From Flavobacterium turcicum (GTDB lineage Bacteria > Bacteroidota > Bacteroidia > Flavobacteriales > Flavobacteriaceae): 64,000 nt of DNA. The notes beneath the pieces were generated by a model that worked only from the letters and a program-made list of their open reading frames with translations, was not told the origin of the DNA and did no database searches. Position numbers and translations under genes: made by a program. Position 1 is the first letter of the stretch. Every line of letters begins with the position of its first letter. Below, piece by piece: positions 56,201 through 64,000 of the stretch. The stretch spans positions 228,416 to 292,415 of the forward strand of contig NZ_JAAOBY010000005.1 of NCBI RefSeq assembly GCF_011365745.1, in the 5' to 3' direction.

Positions 56201-56917
56201 ATGATTAAGTCTAAAAGTAATATTTTTTTGTTTTTCATTTTTTTAATGACCTTTGGCATAGCGCATTCTCAAGCGGATTTTAATAAAATGGATCCGCAGG
56301 GCAAAAAGCACGGATTATGGAAAGGCTTTTACGAGCAATCCAAACGGCCTCGTTACGAGGGGATTTTTGAGCATGGTAAAGAGGTGGGTGTTTTTTATTT
56401 TTATGATGACACCAAAGCAAAATCAATCATTGCTACCCGAGAGTTTAATACAAAAGACAATGGAGCGTACACTACATTTTTTGATCAAAATAAAAATAAA
56501 GTGAGCGAGGGCAATGTAGTGAACAAACTTTTTGAAGGGGTTTGGACTTACTACCACAAAGACTCAAAAAACATCATGACTACAGAATTTTACAAAAAAG
56601 GCAAGCTCGAAGGTATTCGGAAAGTTTTTTTTATCAGTGGAGCTTTGGCTGAAGAAATCACTTTTACAAATAATTTAAAAAATGGGCTGTACAAGAAATA
56701 TACTGAGCGTGGAGTTGTTTTAGAAGAATCAAATTATAAAAATGACCAATACGAGGGACAAGCCATTTTTAGGGATGTATTCGGAAATATAGTTTCGCAA
56801 GGCACGTTCATTAAAGGTAAAAAAGCTGGAATGTGGCAGTTTTTTGAGAAAGGCAAATTGGTTAAAGAAACCAATATGAGTGCGCTTCCAAAAATAGTAA
56901 AAGTCAAAACTAATTAA
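56201..56917 (+). CDS. Secreted MORN-repeat (YwqK-like) protein
   Basis: The 238-aa protein has a signal peptide (to about residue 25) and then six or more MORN-like repeats with the pattern G-x-W/Y-x-x-F/Y followed by x-x-G-K-x-x-G: KKHGLWKGFYEQ, FEGVWTYYHKDS, KNGLYKKYTERG, KAGMWQFFEKG. Database labels for this family often say antitoxin YwqK, but no toxin is beside it. It is likely a surface or periplasmic scaffold. Confidence 0.85.
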   Translation: MIKSKSNIFLFFIFLMTFGIAHSQADFNKMDPQGKKHGLWKGFYEQSKRPRYEGIFEHGKEVGVFYFYDDTKAKSIIATREFNTKDNGAYTTFFDQNKNKVSEGNVVNKLFEGVWTYYHKDSKNIMTTEFYKKGKLEGIRKVFFISGALAEEITFTNNLKNGLYKKYTERGVVLEESNYKNDQYEGQAIFRDVFGNIVSQGTFIKGKKAGMWQFFEKGKLVKETNMSALPKIVKVKTN

Positions 56918-56953
56918 CACCATTTTCAGCAATAGGAGTACTAAATGTTTTTG

Positions 56954-56961
56954 TACCTTTG
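56954..56961 (+). promoter_or_regulatory. mnmA -7 element
   Basis: TACCTTTG followed by CACCC is the same extended element as at prfA and the right-edge promoters. Confidence 0.65.
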
Positions 56962-56990
56962 CACCCTTGTAAAATTTTAATTTTTCCAAA

Positions 56991-58178
56991 ATGAAACGTG
57001 TAGTTGTAGGTCTTTCTGGTGGTGTCGATTCAAGTGTTGCTGCGTATTTATTACAAAAGCAAGGCTATGAAGTGATTGGGCTTTTTATGAAAAATTGGCA
57101 CGACGACTCGGTAACAATTTCAAACGAATGTCCATGGCTTGAAGATAGCAATGACGCTTTGTTGGTTGCTGAAAAGCTTGGAATTCCTTTTCAAACGGTT
57201 GATTTGAGCGAACAATACCAAGAAAAAATCGTTGACTACATGTTTAATGAGTACGAAAAAGGAAGAACTCCTAATCCTGATGTACTTTGTAATCGTGAAA
57301 TAAAGTTTGATGTTTTCATGAAAATCGCATTAAGTCTCGGTGCAGATTATGTTGCAACGGGCCATTATTGTAGAAAAACAGAATTTGAACAAGACGGTCA
57401 AGTTATTTACCAATTAAAAGCTGGTGCCGACAATAACAAGGATCAGTCTTATTTTTTATGCCAATTATCGCAAGAGCAATTAGCGAAGTCGTTATTTCCT
57501 ATCGGAGAATTGACCAAGCCAGAAGTGCGCGAAATTGCTGCAGAAATGGAATTGGTAACTGCCGAAAAGAAAGATTCACAAGGTTTGTGCTTTATCGGTA
57601 AAGTACGTTTGCCTGAATTTTTACAACAAAAATTACAACCTAAAGAAGGTTTGATTGTTCAAGTTGACAAAAATGATCCAATCTACCAAACCGAATTGCC
57701 AGCGGATAGGACAACAGAACAAGAATTACAATATCATGCTGCCAAAAGAAACTACAATCCGCAAATGGGAAAAGTAGTAGGAAAACACCAAGGTGCTCAT
57801 TACTTTACTAACGGACAAAGAAAAGGCTTGAACGTTGGCGGAACTACCGATCCTTTATTTGTAATTGCCACTGATGTCGATACAAATACTATTTACACCG
57901 GACTGACTAGTCAGCATCCTGGTTTATTTAAAAAAGGTCTCCGAATTGCCACCGAAGAAATTCATTGGATTAGAGAAGATTTAGCGCTAAAAAATGGCGA
58001 TACAATGGAGGTGATGGCTCGAATCAGATACCGTCAACCATTGCAAAAAGCTACACTTCATCAATTAGAAAGCGGTTTGTATCTATTATTTGAAGAACCT
58101 CAATCTGCCATTACCGAAGGTCAATTTGCAGCTTGGTATCATGACGATGAATTAACAGGCTCAGGAGTTATTTCATAA
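56991..58178 (+). CDS. mnmA: tRNA 2-thiouridine(34) synthase
   Basis: MnmA thiolates U34 of tRNAs for Lys, Glu and Gln. The 395-aa protein has the PP-loop [12 protein letters not shown] (residues 8-19), the catalytic Cys100 in [12 protein letters not shown] and Cys200 in GLCFIGKV, and a C-terminal beta-barrel domain. It is the usual family length plus a short insert after residue 30 that is typical of Bacteroidota. Its own promoter precedes it. Confidence 0.96.
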   Translation: MKRVVVGLSGGVDSSVAAYLLQKQGYEVIGLFMKNWHDDSVTISNECPWLEDSNDALLVAEKLGIPFQTVDLSEQYQEKIVDYMFNEYEKGRTPNPDVLCNREIKFDVFMKIALSLGADYVATGHYCRKTEFEQDGQVIYQLKAGADNNKDQSYFLCQLSQEQLAKSLFPIGELTKPEVREIAAEMELVTAEKKDSQGLCFIGKVRLPEFLQQKLQPKEGLIVQVDKNDPIYQTELPADRTTEQELQYHAAKRNYNPQMGKVVGKHQGAHYFTNGQRKGLNVGGTTDPLFVIATDVDTNTIYTGLTSQHPGLFKKGLRIATEEIHWIREDLALKNGDTMEVMARIRYRQPLQKATLHQLESGLYLLFEEPQSAITEGQFAAWYHDDELTGSGVIS

Positions 58179-58243
58179 TGAAATTCTAGCGATTGCCTTT
58201 TTCATTTGATGCAAGAATAGTATCTTTATAAAAAATAAGAAAG

Positions 58244-59857
58244 ATGAAAAAGCGCTACCTACTATTTTTTTTCCTAATCTCTCTGTCGTGTCTTGCGCAA
58301 CAAGATGCATGGGTTTACTTTAAAGACAAGCCAAGTGCAGCAACTTTTCTTGAAACACCAACAAAGATGCTTTCCCCACGTTCATTGGAGAGGAGGTCAA
58401 CTCAAAAAATAGCGTTGGATTTGCGCGATGTGCCTTTAGAAAATGCTTATAGATTGCAAGTTCGAAATATAATTGGGATCAGCATTCTCGCTCAGTCAAA
58501 GTGGTTGAATGCGTTACATGTTCGTGGTTCGCAAGCCAATATCAACGCACTTAAAAATTTAGCATTTGTTTCAAGTATTGATTTTGCAGATAAATCTTTA
58601 AATCAAAATTCCGGTGCCAAGAAACTAGCGACTTCTAAAAAAACACTGAAAACTGAAAAAACCAAAGTCGAATATGCCTACGGATCTTCTTCTAACCAAA
58701 TTAAAATGTTACAAGGTGATCTCATGCACCAACAAAACTTTACTGGTGCAGGAAAAATAATTGCTGTTATGGATTCAGGTTTTCCTGGAGTCAACACAGC
58801 ATTACCTTTTAAACGTTTGCGCGATAATAATCAAATTTTAGGTGGATACAATTACGTGCAACGTAATCCTAACTTTTACTCAGGAGGCTCGCACGGTACA
58901 TCAGTTTTATCTACTATGGGTGGTTATACTGAAAATGTGCTTGTTGGTACTGCTCCCGATGCTTCATATTATCTTTTTATTACCGAAAATGAATCTTCAG
59001 AAAATCCCGTCGAAGAATCGCTTTGGGTTGAAGCGGCCGAAAAAGCAGATAGTTTAGGAGTTGATGTAATCAATACTTCATTGGGATATTTTGATTTTGA
59101 TAATCCAGCTTACAACCATACTTATAGTGAAATGAACGGAAGAACCGCATTCATGTCGCGCGCCGCTGATATTGCTTTTGATAAAGGGATGTTGGTTGTA
59201 ACTTCGGCAGGAAATTCGGGTAATTCGTCTAGTCCAACTATCGCCGTTCCAGCTGATGCTATTTCTGTACTTGCAATTGGTGCGGTAAATTCATCAGAAG
59301 TTAGAACTTCATTTAGTTCAATCGGGCCTTCTTTTGACGGTCGGATTAAACCAGAAGTGATGGCGCAAGGTCAAGCGGCAGTAGTTTCGGATGAATTTGG
59401 TAATTCTAGAACAGCTAATGGTACTTCGTTCTCAAGTCCAATAATGGCGGGTTTAGTAGCCTGCTTGTGGCAAGCGCTCCCGCAAAAAACAAACAAAGAA
59501 ATTCGAGATATTATCATTCGATCTGCTGATAGATTTCTAGTTCCTGATAATCAATACGGTTTTGGTGTACCTGATTTTGCCTCTGCTCTCAATACCAATT
59601 TAGGTATAGCGTCCCTCAGTCAGGAAAGTATAACGGTTTTTCCCAATCCTACTCCGGATTTTGTCACTTTAGAAATTCCTGTAAGTGCTATAAATGGGTC
59701 GTTTAGTGTTTATAATGTTTTGGGACAAAAAATGATTGAGCTGACTATTTCGCAATCGACCACAGATATAAATCTTCAAAGTATAACCAACGGTATTTAT
59801 TTCTACAGATATCTTTCCGCAGACTATTCTGTATCAGGAAAATTAGTAAAACAATAA
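58244..59857 (+). CDS. Secreted subtilase (S8) with type IX sorting tail
   Basis: The 537-aa protein has a signal peptide (KKRYLLFFFLISLSCLAQ), a propeptide (about 20-130) and an S8 catalytic domain with the triad Asp177 (VMDSGFPG), His217 (GSHGTSV) and Ser395 (NGTSFSSP). The last ~75 residues form a type A T9SS sorting domain (VFPNPTPDFVTL, SVYNVLGQKM, ending SGKLVKQ). It should be exported by the type IX system and attached or released at the surface. The nitronate monooxygenase-like gene follows after 15 nt. Confidence 0.93.
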   Translation: MKKRYLLFFFLISLSCLAQQDAWVYFKDKPSAATFLETPTKMLSPRSLERRSTQKIALDLRDVPLENAYRLQVRNIIGISILAQSKWLNALHVRGSQANINALKNLAFVSSIDFADKSLNQNSGAKKLATSKKTLKTEKTKVEYAYGSSSNQIKMLQGDLMHQQNFTGAGKIIAVMDSGFPGVNTALPFKRLRDNNQILGGYNYVQRNPNFYSGGSHGTSVLSTMGGYTENVLVGTAPDASYYLFITENESSENPVEESLWVEAAEKADSLGVDVINTSLGYFDFDNPAYNHTYSEMNGRTAFMSRAADIAFDKGMLVVTSAGNSGNSSSPTIAVPADAISVLAIGAVNSSEVRTSFSSIGPSFDGRIKPEVMAQGQAAVVSDEFGNSRTANGTSFSSPIMAGLVACLWQALPQKTNKEIRDIIIRSADRFLVPDNQYGFGVPDFASALNTNLGIASLSQESITVFPNPTPDFVTLEIPVSAINGSFSVYNVLGQKMIELTISQSTTDINLQSITNGIYFYRYLSADYSVSGKLVKQ

Positions 59858-59872
59858 TTTTTAATTTAAAAA

Positions 59873-60817
59873 ATGAATAAGATTACCTCTCTTTTCAATA
59901 TAAAGTACCCAATCATTCAAGGTGGAATGATCTGGAACAGTGGATACAAATTAGCAAGTGCGGTTAGTAATGCTGGTGGTTTAGGATTAATTGGTGCGGG
60001 ATCAATGTATCCGGAGGTTTTGCGTGAACATATTCAAAAATGCAAATTGGCAACTTCAAAGCCTTTTGGTGTAAACATCCCAATGCTCTATCCTAATATT
60101 GATGAGATTATGAAAATCATCATTGAGGAAAATGTAAAAATTGTATTCACTTCGGCCGGTAATCCCAAAACATGGACTTCCTTTTTAAAGCAAAATGGTA
60201 TAACTGTTGTACACGTTGTGAGTAGTTCCGTTTTTGCCCTAAAGGCACAAGATGCAGGAGTAGATGCAGTAGTTGCTGAAGGTTTTGAAGCGGGCGGACA
60301 TAATGGTCGCGAAGAAACTACAACATTAACCTTGATTCCGATGGTGAAAGAGAAAATTACGATTCCGCTCATTGCTGCCGGAGGTATCGCTACCGGTGCT
60401 GGAATGCTTGCAGCTATGACTTTGGGTGCTGATGGTGTTCAGGTAGGGAGTAGGTTTGTAGCATCAACAGAATCATCTGCGCACATTGATTTTAAAAACA
60501 CTGTAGTTGAAACAAAGGAGGGTGGAACACAGTTAACTCTAAAAGAATTAGCGCCAGTGCGATTAATTAAAAATAAATTCTTTGATGATGTACAACGTTT
60601 GTACGAAACAGCACCAACAAAAGAAGAATTACAAACACTTTTAGGTAGGGCCCGCGCTAAAAGAGGAATGTTTGAAGGTGATTTAATTGAAGGGGAACTT
60701 GAAATTGGTCAAATTGCAGGCCTTATTCATGACATTAAACCAGCTGCAGCAATAATTGACGAAATGATTGCCGATTTTGAAAAAGCAAAACAACGTGTAG
60801 CTCAGCTAAATTTTTAA
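59873..60817 (+). CDS. Nitronate monooxygenase-like flavoprotein
   Basis: The 314-aa protein is a TIM-barrel FMN enzyme of the NMO/FabK family: PIIQGGMIWNSGYKLASAVS, GGLGLIGAG, the VAEGFEAGGHNGRE loop with the catalytic His, and the phosphate-binding PLIAAGGIATG and GADGVQVGSRF. NMO oxidises alkyl nitronates, while FabK reduces enoyl-ACP; sequence alone does not decide between them here. It lies 3 nt before a small secreted protein gene. Confidence 0.88.
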   Translation: MNKITSLFNIKYPIIQGGMIWNSGYKLASAVSNAGGLGLIGAGSMYPEVLREHIQKCKLATSKPFGVNIPMLYPNIDEIMKIIIEENVKIVFTSAGNPKTWTSFLKQNGITVVHVVSSSVFALKAQDAGVDAVVAEGFEAGGHNGREETTTLTLIPMVKEKITIPLIAAGGIATGAGMLAAMTLGADGVQVGSRFVASTESSAHIDFKNTVVETKEGGTQLTLKELAPVRLIKNKFFDDVQRLYETAPTKEELQTLLGRARAKRGMFEGDLIEGELEIGQIAGLIHDIKPAAAIIDEMIADFEKAKQRVAQLNF

Positions 60818-60820
60818 ATA

Positions 60821-61231
60821 ATGACTAAATTACAATTACTAGCTCTCGTGGGAATGTTTGGCGCAGGCATTACTACCGCTTCTGCGCAAACCTACAAATT
60901 TAAAACCTCTGGTTTTAGTGTACTCGAAAAAAACGATAAAGGGAAATGGGGAAAATGGTCTGATTTAAATCTAACCAATTTACTAGTAACTTTAGACACT
61001 AACAAAAGCCGCATTGTAGTTTATTCGCAAATTATTCAACTATTTGAAATCATAGAGTACCATCCCGCAGAAGAAAATGAAACTGATTTGGTGTATGGCT
61101 TTACGTGTAAAAACAACGAAGGTGAAGATTGCACCTTATCCATAATTACCAGAAAAAAACAAGACAACCGCAAGCAATTGTATATTACTTACGATAACCG
61201 CGTCATTGTTTACAATATCTTTAATATGTAA
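60821..61231 (+). CDS. Small secreted protein
   Basis: The 136-aa protein has a signal peptide (KLQLLALVGMFGAGITTASA) and a beta-rich mature part (YKFKTSGFSVLEKNDKG, NKSRIVVYSQIIQLFEI, KQLYITYDNRVIVYNIF). I recognise no family. It closes the group with the subtilase and the NMO-like gene. Confidence 0.75.
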   Translation: MTKLQLLALVGMFGAGITTASAQTYKFKTSGFSVLEKNDKGKWGKWSDLNLTNLLVTLDTNKSRIVVYSQIIQLFEIIEYHPAEENETDLVYGFTCKNNEGEDCTLSIITRKKQDNRKQLYITYDNRVIVYNIFNM

Positions 61232-61248
61232 GGAAGCAATTAAAGCAA

Positions 61249-61689
61249 TTACACAATTTCAATATCCTTTATAAATTCATCGTATTCCTGAAAAAATAGT
61301 TCAAGGGCGTTCATTTTTTCAAAGTAAAATGAAAAAATAGCGTCCCAATTATTCCTGTTGCTTACGCCAACGCCAGTCAATTCAACCCAAATTCTGCTGA
61401 TGGTTTTGCCGCTTTCTAAAGTGTAGTCGCGTTCATAGACCAAATTTTTTACAAACTCATCCTCTAAAATTGATTTCAAGGCTTCTAGTTTTTCAAAGTA
61501 AGCAATACGTTTTTCAGTACTTCTGGGTTCAATGTCAATTAAAACTTGGGCTTTTTTATTGTCAACGTAAAATTTAAAAGAGAAATCTTTGATTTTAGTA
61601 TCGTACAAAACCCATTTTCTTGGATATTTTTCTGCAAATGCTACCCAAAATTCGCGCTTCAATCGTTGTGTTTCTTCTTTACTATACAT
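61249..61689 (-). CDS. DUF4268 domain-containing protein
   Basis: The 146-aa soluble protein matches the DUF4268 pattern: LKREFWVAFAEKYPRKWVLY, AQVLIDIEPRSTEKRIAYFE and a C-terminal ALELFFQEYDEFIKDI. The family is often found in contexts with nuclease-like folds, but its function is unknown. It is convergent with the small secreted protein gene and divergent from the NUDIX gene. Confidence 0.85.
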   Translation of the reverse strand: MYSKEETQRLKREFWVAFAEKYPRKWVLYDTKIKDFSFKFYVDNKKAQVLIDIEPRSTEKRIAYFEKLEALKSILEDEFVKNLVYERDYTLESGKTISRIWVELTGVGVSNRNNWDAIFSFYFEKMNALELFFQEYDEFIKDIEIV

Positions 61690-61785
61690 ATCAATTGTTT
61701 TTTGTTCCCTTTTATTTCTTGTGCAGTTCTAATTTGTGAACTACATTTAGGCTTATTTTTCAATCTACAAAAATAGAATTTGATT

Positions 61786-62427
61786 ATGGATTTTCAATAT
61801 TTATTACAATTTGTTCCACAATTAGCTCAAGCTGAATTGCCTGCGTTCGATGCGCATATCAAAATGGCTCCTGTTGAACGCATTCCATCTTTAACAGAGT
61901 GGTCTTCGCAACAAATAAATCCAAAACAGGCAGCGGTCATGATGCTTTTGTATCCAAAAGACGGAATTACTCATTTGGTTTTGATCCTCAGAAATTCATA
62001 CAATGGAGTTCATTCTTCTCAAATTGCTTTTCCGGGAGGCAAATTTGAATTGGATGATCCTGATTTTGCTTTTACTGCCTTGCGCGAAACAGAAGAGGAA
62101 ATAGGAGTAGTCATGGATTATATTGAAATCGTTAAACCTTTTACTAGTTTGTACATTCCGCCAAGCAATTTTTTGGTGCATCCTTTTTTGGGGATTAGCA
62201 AACAAGAGTTGGTATTTGCGCCCCAAGCCAGTGAAGTAGCAGGCATAATCGAATTACCATTACAAGTATTTTTAGACGATGCTATTGTCGTGACCACAAA
62301 TCTGGACACTTCTTCGGTAAAAAACAGTACCGTTCCTGCTTTTAATGTTGAAGGATATATGGTTTGGGGAGCAACGGCTATGATGCTCAGTGAATTAAAA
62401 GATGTTTTAATTAAACACATTAAATAA
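61786..62427 (+). CDS. NUDIX hydrolase (CoA pyrophosphatase type)
   Basis: The 213-aa protein has the CoA-pyrophosphatase preface SSQIAFPGGKFE and the NUDIX box GGKFELDDPDF...RETEEEIGV with its REXXEE core. It probably cleaves CoA or related diphosphates. The ATG at 61786 is preferred over a TTG two codons earlier. Confidence 0.92.
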   Translation: MDFQYLLQFVPQLAQAELPAFDAHIKMAPVERIPSLTEWSSQQINPKQAAVMMLLYPKDGITHLVLILRNSYNGVHSSQIAFPGGKFELDDPDFAFTALRETEEEIGVVMDYIEIVKPFTSLYIPPSNFLVHPFLGISKQELVFAPQASEVAGIIELPLQVFLDDAIVVTTNLDTSSVKNSTVPAFNVEGYMVWGATAMMLSELKDVLIKHIK

Positions 62428-62483
62428 AAACACTTTACATTGTAGTTAAAGGCAGTTGAAAACAGCAACAAAATATATTTTTG

Positions 62484-62491
62484 TAAGTTTG
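62484..62491 (+). promoter_or_regulatory. -7 element of the acyltransferase gene
   Basis: TAAGTTTG followed by C lies about 30 nt before the ATG at 62522. Confidence 0.5.
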
Positions 62492-62521
62492 CTTTTCAAA
62501 TCATTTAAATAAATACTAGTT

Positions 62522-63331
62522 ATGGGATTGTTGAAAAGAAATCCTTTTGGTCATATACTCTTCCTCAAAAAATGGTTAATTCGTATTTTTGGCGCTGTCA
62601 CGCACCGCCGTTACAGAGGTTTTAACGAATTGCAAATAGAAGGTTCCGAGATTATTCGCAACCTACCAGACCAAAACGTACTTTTTATTTCCAATCATCA
62701 AACTTATTTTGCTGATGTTGTGGCTATGTTTCATGTTTTTAACGCAAGCTTAAGCGGGCGCGAAAACAATATTGTAAATGTCGGTTATCTGTGGCAGCCA
62801 AAAATGAACATATATTATGTAGCAGCAAAAGAAACCATGAGAGCAGGACTACTGCCTCGCATTATGGCATATGCAGGTGCAATATCGGTTGAGCGTACGT
62901 GGCGAGCAAAAGGAGTCGATGTTCAAGAGAAAAAAGAAATCAATCCTGATGACACCGAAAATATCAAGATCGCTCTCAATGACGGTTGGGTAATTACCTT
63001 TCCACAAGGTACTACCAAATCATTTAAGCCAGTTCGTAAAGGAACTGCGCACATCATAAAACAACACAGACCAATTGTGGTTCCTATAGTGATTGACGGT
63101 TTCCGCCGTTCTTTTGACAAAAAAGGGCTTCGCATGAAGAAGAAGGGCATTTTACAATCTTTCATTATTAAGGAGCCGTTAGAAATAGATTACGATAACG
63201 ATACCATCGAAGAGATTGTAGAGAAAGTAGAGTACGCCATCGAACAACATCCTTCATTCCTTAAAGTTATTCCTGCCGAAATTATTCAAGAGCAAGAAGA
63301 ACTTAATAAAACCCGCCGTTGGGATTATTAA
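62522..63331 (+). CDS. PlsC-like glycerophospholipid acyltransferase
   Basis: The 269-aa protein belongs to the lysophosphatidate acyltransferase superfamily: a basic N-terminus, then ISNHQTYFAD (residues 57-65) and the second motif FPQGTTK (160-166) with KGTAHI after it. Two features are atypical: the HX4D motif is stretched to H59-X5-D65, and the FPEGT glutamate is Gln162. It is the last gene before the right-edge region and has its own promoter. Confidence 0.85.
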   Translation: MGLLKRNPFGHILFLKKWLIRIFGAVTHRRYRGFNELQIEGSEIIRNLPDQNVLFISNHQTYFADVVAMFHVFNASLSGRENNIVNVGYLWQPKMNIYYVAAKETMRAGLLPRIMAYAGAISVERTWRAKGVDVQEKKEINPDDTENIKIALNDGWVITFPQGTTKSFKPVRKGTAHIIKQHRPIVVPIVIDGFRRSFDKKGLRMKKKGILQSFIIKEPLEIDYDNDTIEEIVEKVEYAIEQHPSFLKVIPAEIIQEQEELNKTRRWDY

Positions 63332-63349
63332 ATCAATAGCTAAATTTTT

Positions 63350-63482
63350 GGCGTTCCGCCTTACTTGCTCTTGCCTTTTGTTAGGGCAAGAGCAAGAAAG
63401 TCGTCGGGCTATTCGCTGCAAGTCCTCGCCACTCCCTCAATAGGGTCGTGCCTGTGGGCTTTCCGCTGCTATCCCTAACGCG
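63350..63482 (+). repeat. Hairpin repeat, second type (copy E)
   Basis: GGCGTT at the left end and AACGC at the right are inverted. Inside, CTTGCTCTTGCC (63364-63375) pairs perfectly with GGCAAGAGCAAG (63385-63396). A further GGGCTATTCGCTGC...TTTCCGCTGCTATCCC section is similar to itself in part. It is not clearly related to copies A-D, and no ORF overlaps it. Confidence 0.6.
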
Positions 63483-63711
63483 AGTTTCACGTATGATAGA
63501 CGAATTTTTCAATAGCTACATATATATAGACGAAAACAAAACTATAGTGAAGACTATATAAAGAAGAACAAATACTTGCGATCACCACCCAATTCCCCTA
63601 TCAATCCTGCAAAACCGCCCCAATCATCACAGCGATGAAAAAAACTTCATATCTAACCTTATTGATTTTAAGCCAATTAAAAAATAGTTTTAAATTAAGT
63701 TTAAAAAAGGC

Positions 63712-63741
63712 TTGTAAAAGCGAATAAAGGTTGTAGTTTTG
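63712..63741 (+). promoter_or_regulatory. Tandem promoter P1 (probable rRNA leader)
   Basis: TTG at 63712-63714 and TAGTTTTG at 63734-63741 are 19 nt apart, followed by CACCCGC. Confidence 0.75.
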
Positions 63742-63820
63742 CACCCGCAAACAGCGCAACGTTCTACTAAAAACCTGAAACAAACCAAGAAACAATTTTT
63801 AAAAAAAGATTGTAAAAAGT

Positions 63821-63850
63821 TTGCCAGAGTTAAAATAGATGTTACCTTTG
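63821..63850 (+). promoter_or_regulatory. Tandem promoter P2 (probable rRNA leader)
   Basis: TTG at 63821-63823 and TACCTTTG at 63843-63850 are 19 nt apart, followed by CACCCCGC. Confidence 0.78.
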
Positions 63851-63943
63851 CACCCCGCAATAGAGCAGAGTTCTTATTACATATTGAGAGAAAAAGGAAA
63901 GAAACTTTCGAAAAACATTTTCGAAAAAAACTTTAAATTTTTC

Positions 63944-63974
63944 TTGCATAGTTAAAAAGAAATTTCTACTTTTG
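63944..63974 (+). promoter_or_regulatory. Tandem promoter P3 (probable rRNA leader)
   Basis: TTG at 63944-63946 and TACTTTTG at 63967-63974 are 20 nt apart, followed by CACCCGC. The window ends 26 nt later, so the transcribed gene lies outside it. Confidence 0.78.
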
Positions 63975-64000
63975 CACCCGCTTTGAGGCACACGAAAAGC

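Noticed and set aside
56201..56917. Toxin-antitoxin system around the YwqK-like gene
   Set aside because: No toxin-like gene is adjacent, and the protein has a signal peptide and MORN repeats.
63739..63936. A 65-aa plus-strand frame near the right edge
   Set aside because: It runs across two of the three tandem promoters, has lysine-rich low-complexity sequence and no family pattern.

Overview
The window looks like chromosome of a Flavobacterium or a close relative (Bacteroidota, Flavobacteriaceae). The DNA is AT-rich. Promoters fit the Bacteroidota type, with TTG about 19-20 nt before TAnnTTTG, and Shine-Dalgarno sequences are mostly absent. The gene content also fits: the gliding lipoprotein GldI, a protease with a type IX secretion sorting tail, a GSII/GSIII glutamine synthetase pair, two cyclophilin-FKBP fusions and many short lipoproteins. 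I see no phage, insertion sequence, CRISPR array or tRNA.

Layout. 1-4.3 kb: a partial lipoprotein gene, prfA, and a leftward envelope group (porin-like barrel, a 47-aa lmo0937-type membrane protein, a YtxH protein). 4.3-7.1 kb: a leftward regulatory operon (AraC-type regulator, single-domain response regulator, CHASE3/PAS histidine kinase). 7.5-12.1 kb: pyrF, a BtuF-like protein without signal peptide, an alpha/beta hydrolase, purU and a DUF4197 lipoprotein. 12.4-15.8 kb: a fused B12-dependent isobutyryl-CoA mutase (icmF). 16-22.8 kb: an esterase, DUF1543, TerC, and divergent GSII and GSIII genes. 23.2-30.1 kb: a curli-type amyloid locus. It has a long curlin, a short curlin, a protein joining a CsgH-like domain to CsgE, CsgF, a CsgG with an added C-terminal barrel, a propeller lipoprotein translationally overlapping csgG, and a two-domain OmpA protein. 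30.2-40.6 kb: purM, an M16 double-domain protease, a cytoplasmic NMT1-like protein, and a TPR-AAA ATPase paired with a TPR membrane protein. 40.7-46.1 kb: nrnA-like, gldI and two cyclophilin-FKBP genes in one operon, then a CLC-F type channel. 46.5-63.3 kb: guaA, a LysM/PBP1-like protein, osmC, pyrG, yidC, mnmA, a secreted subtilase, a nitronate monooxygenase-like protein, a NUDIX hydrolase and a PlsC-like acyltransferase. 63.7-64.0 kb: three tandem strong promoters with no gene behind them inside the window, most likely the leader of an rRNA operon that begins just past the right edge.

How it fits together. Most of the window is housekeeping: nucleotide synthesis (pyrF, purM, purU, guaA, pyrG), nitrogen assimilation, translation (prfA, mnmA) and membrane biogenesis (yidC, plsC). 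The accessory unit that stands out is the curli-type locus, with unusual domain fusions, a strong terminator after the major subunit and a perfect dyad upstream. The second point of interest is a family of intergenic repeats (807-904, 12235-12304, 32089-32170, a diverged copy at 31809-31955, and perhaps an unrelated one at 63350-63482). In the first three copies, outer flanks are conserved and the central hairpin differs in sequence from copy to copy.
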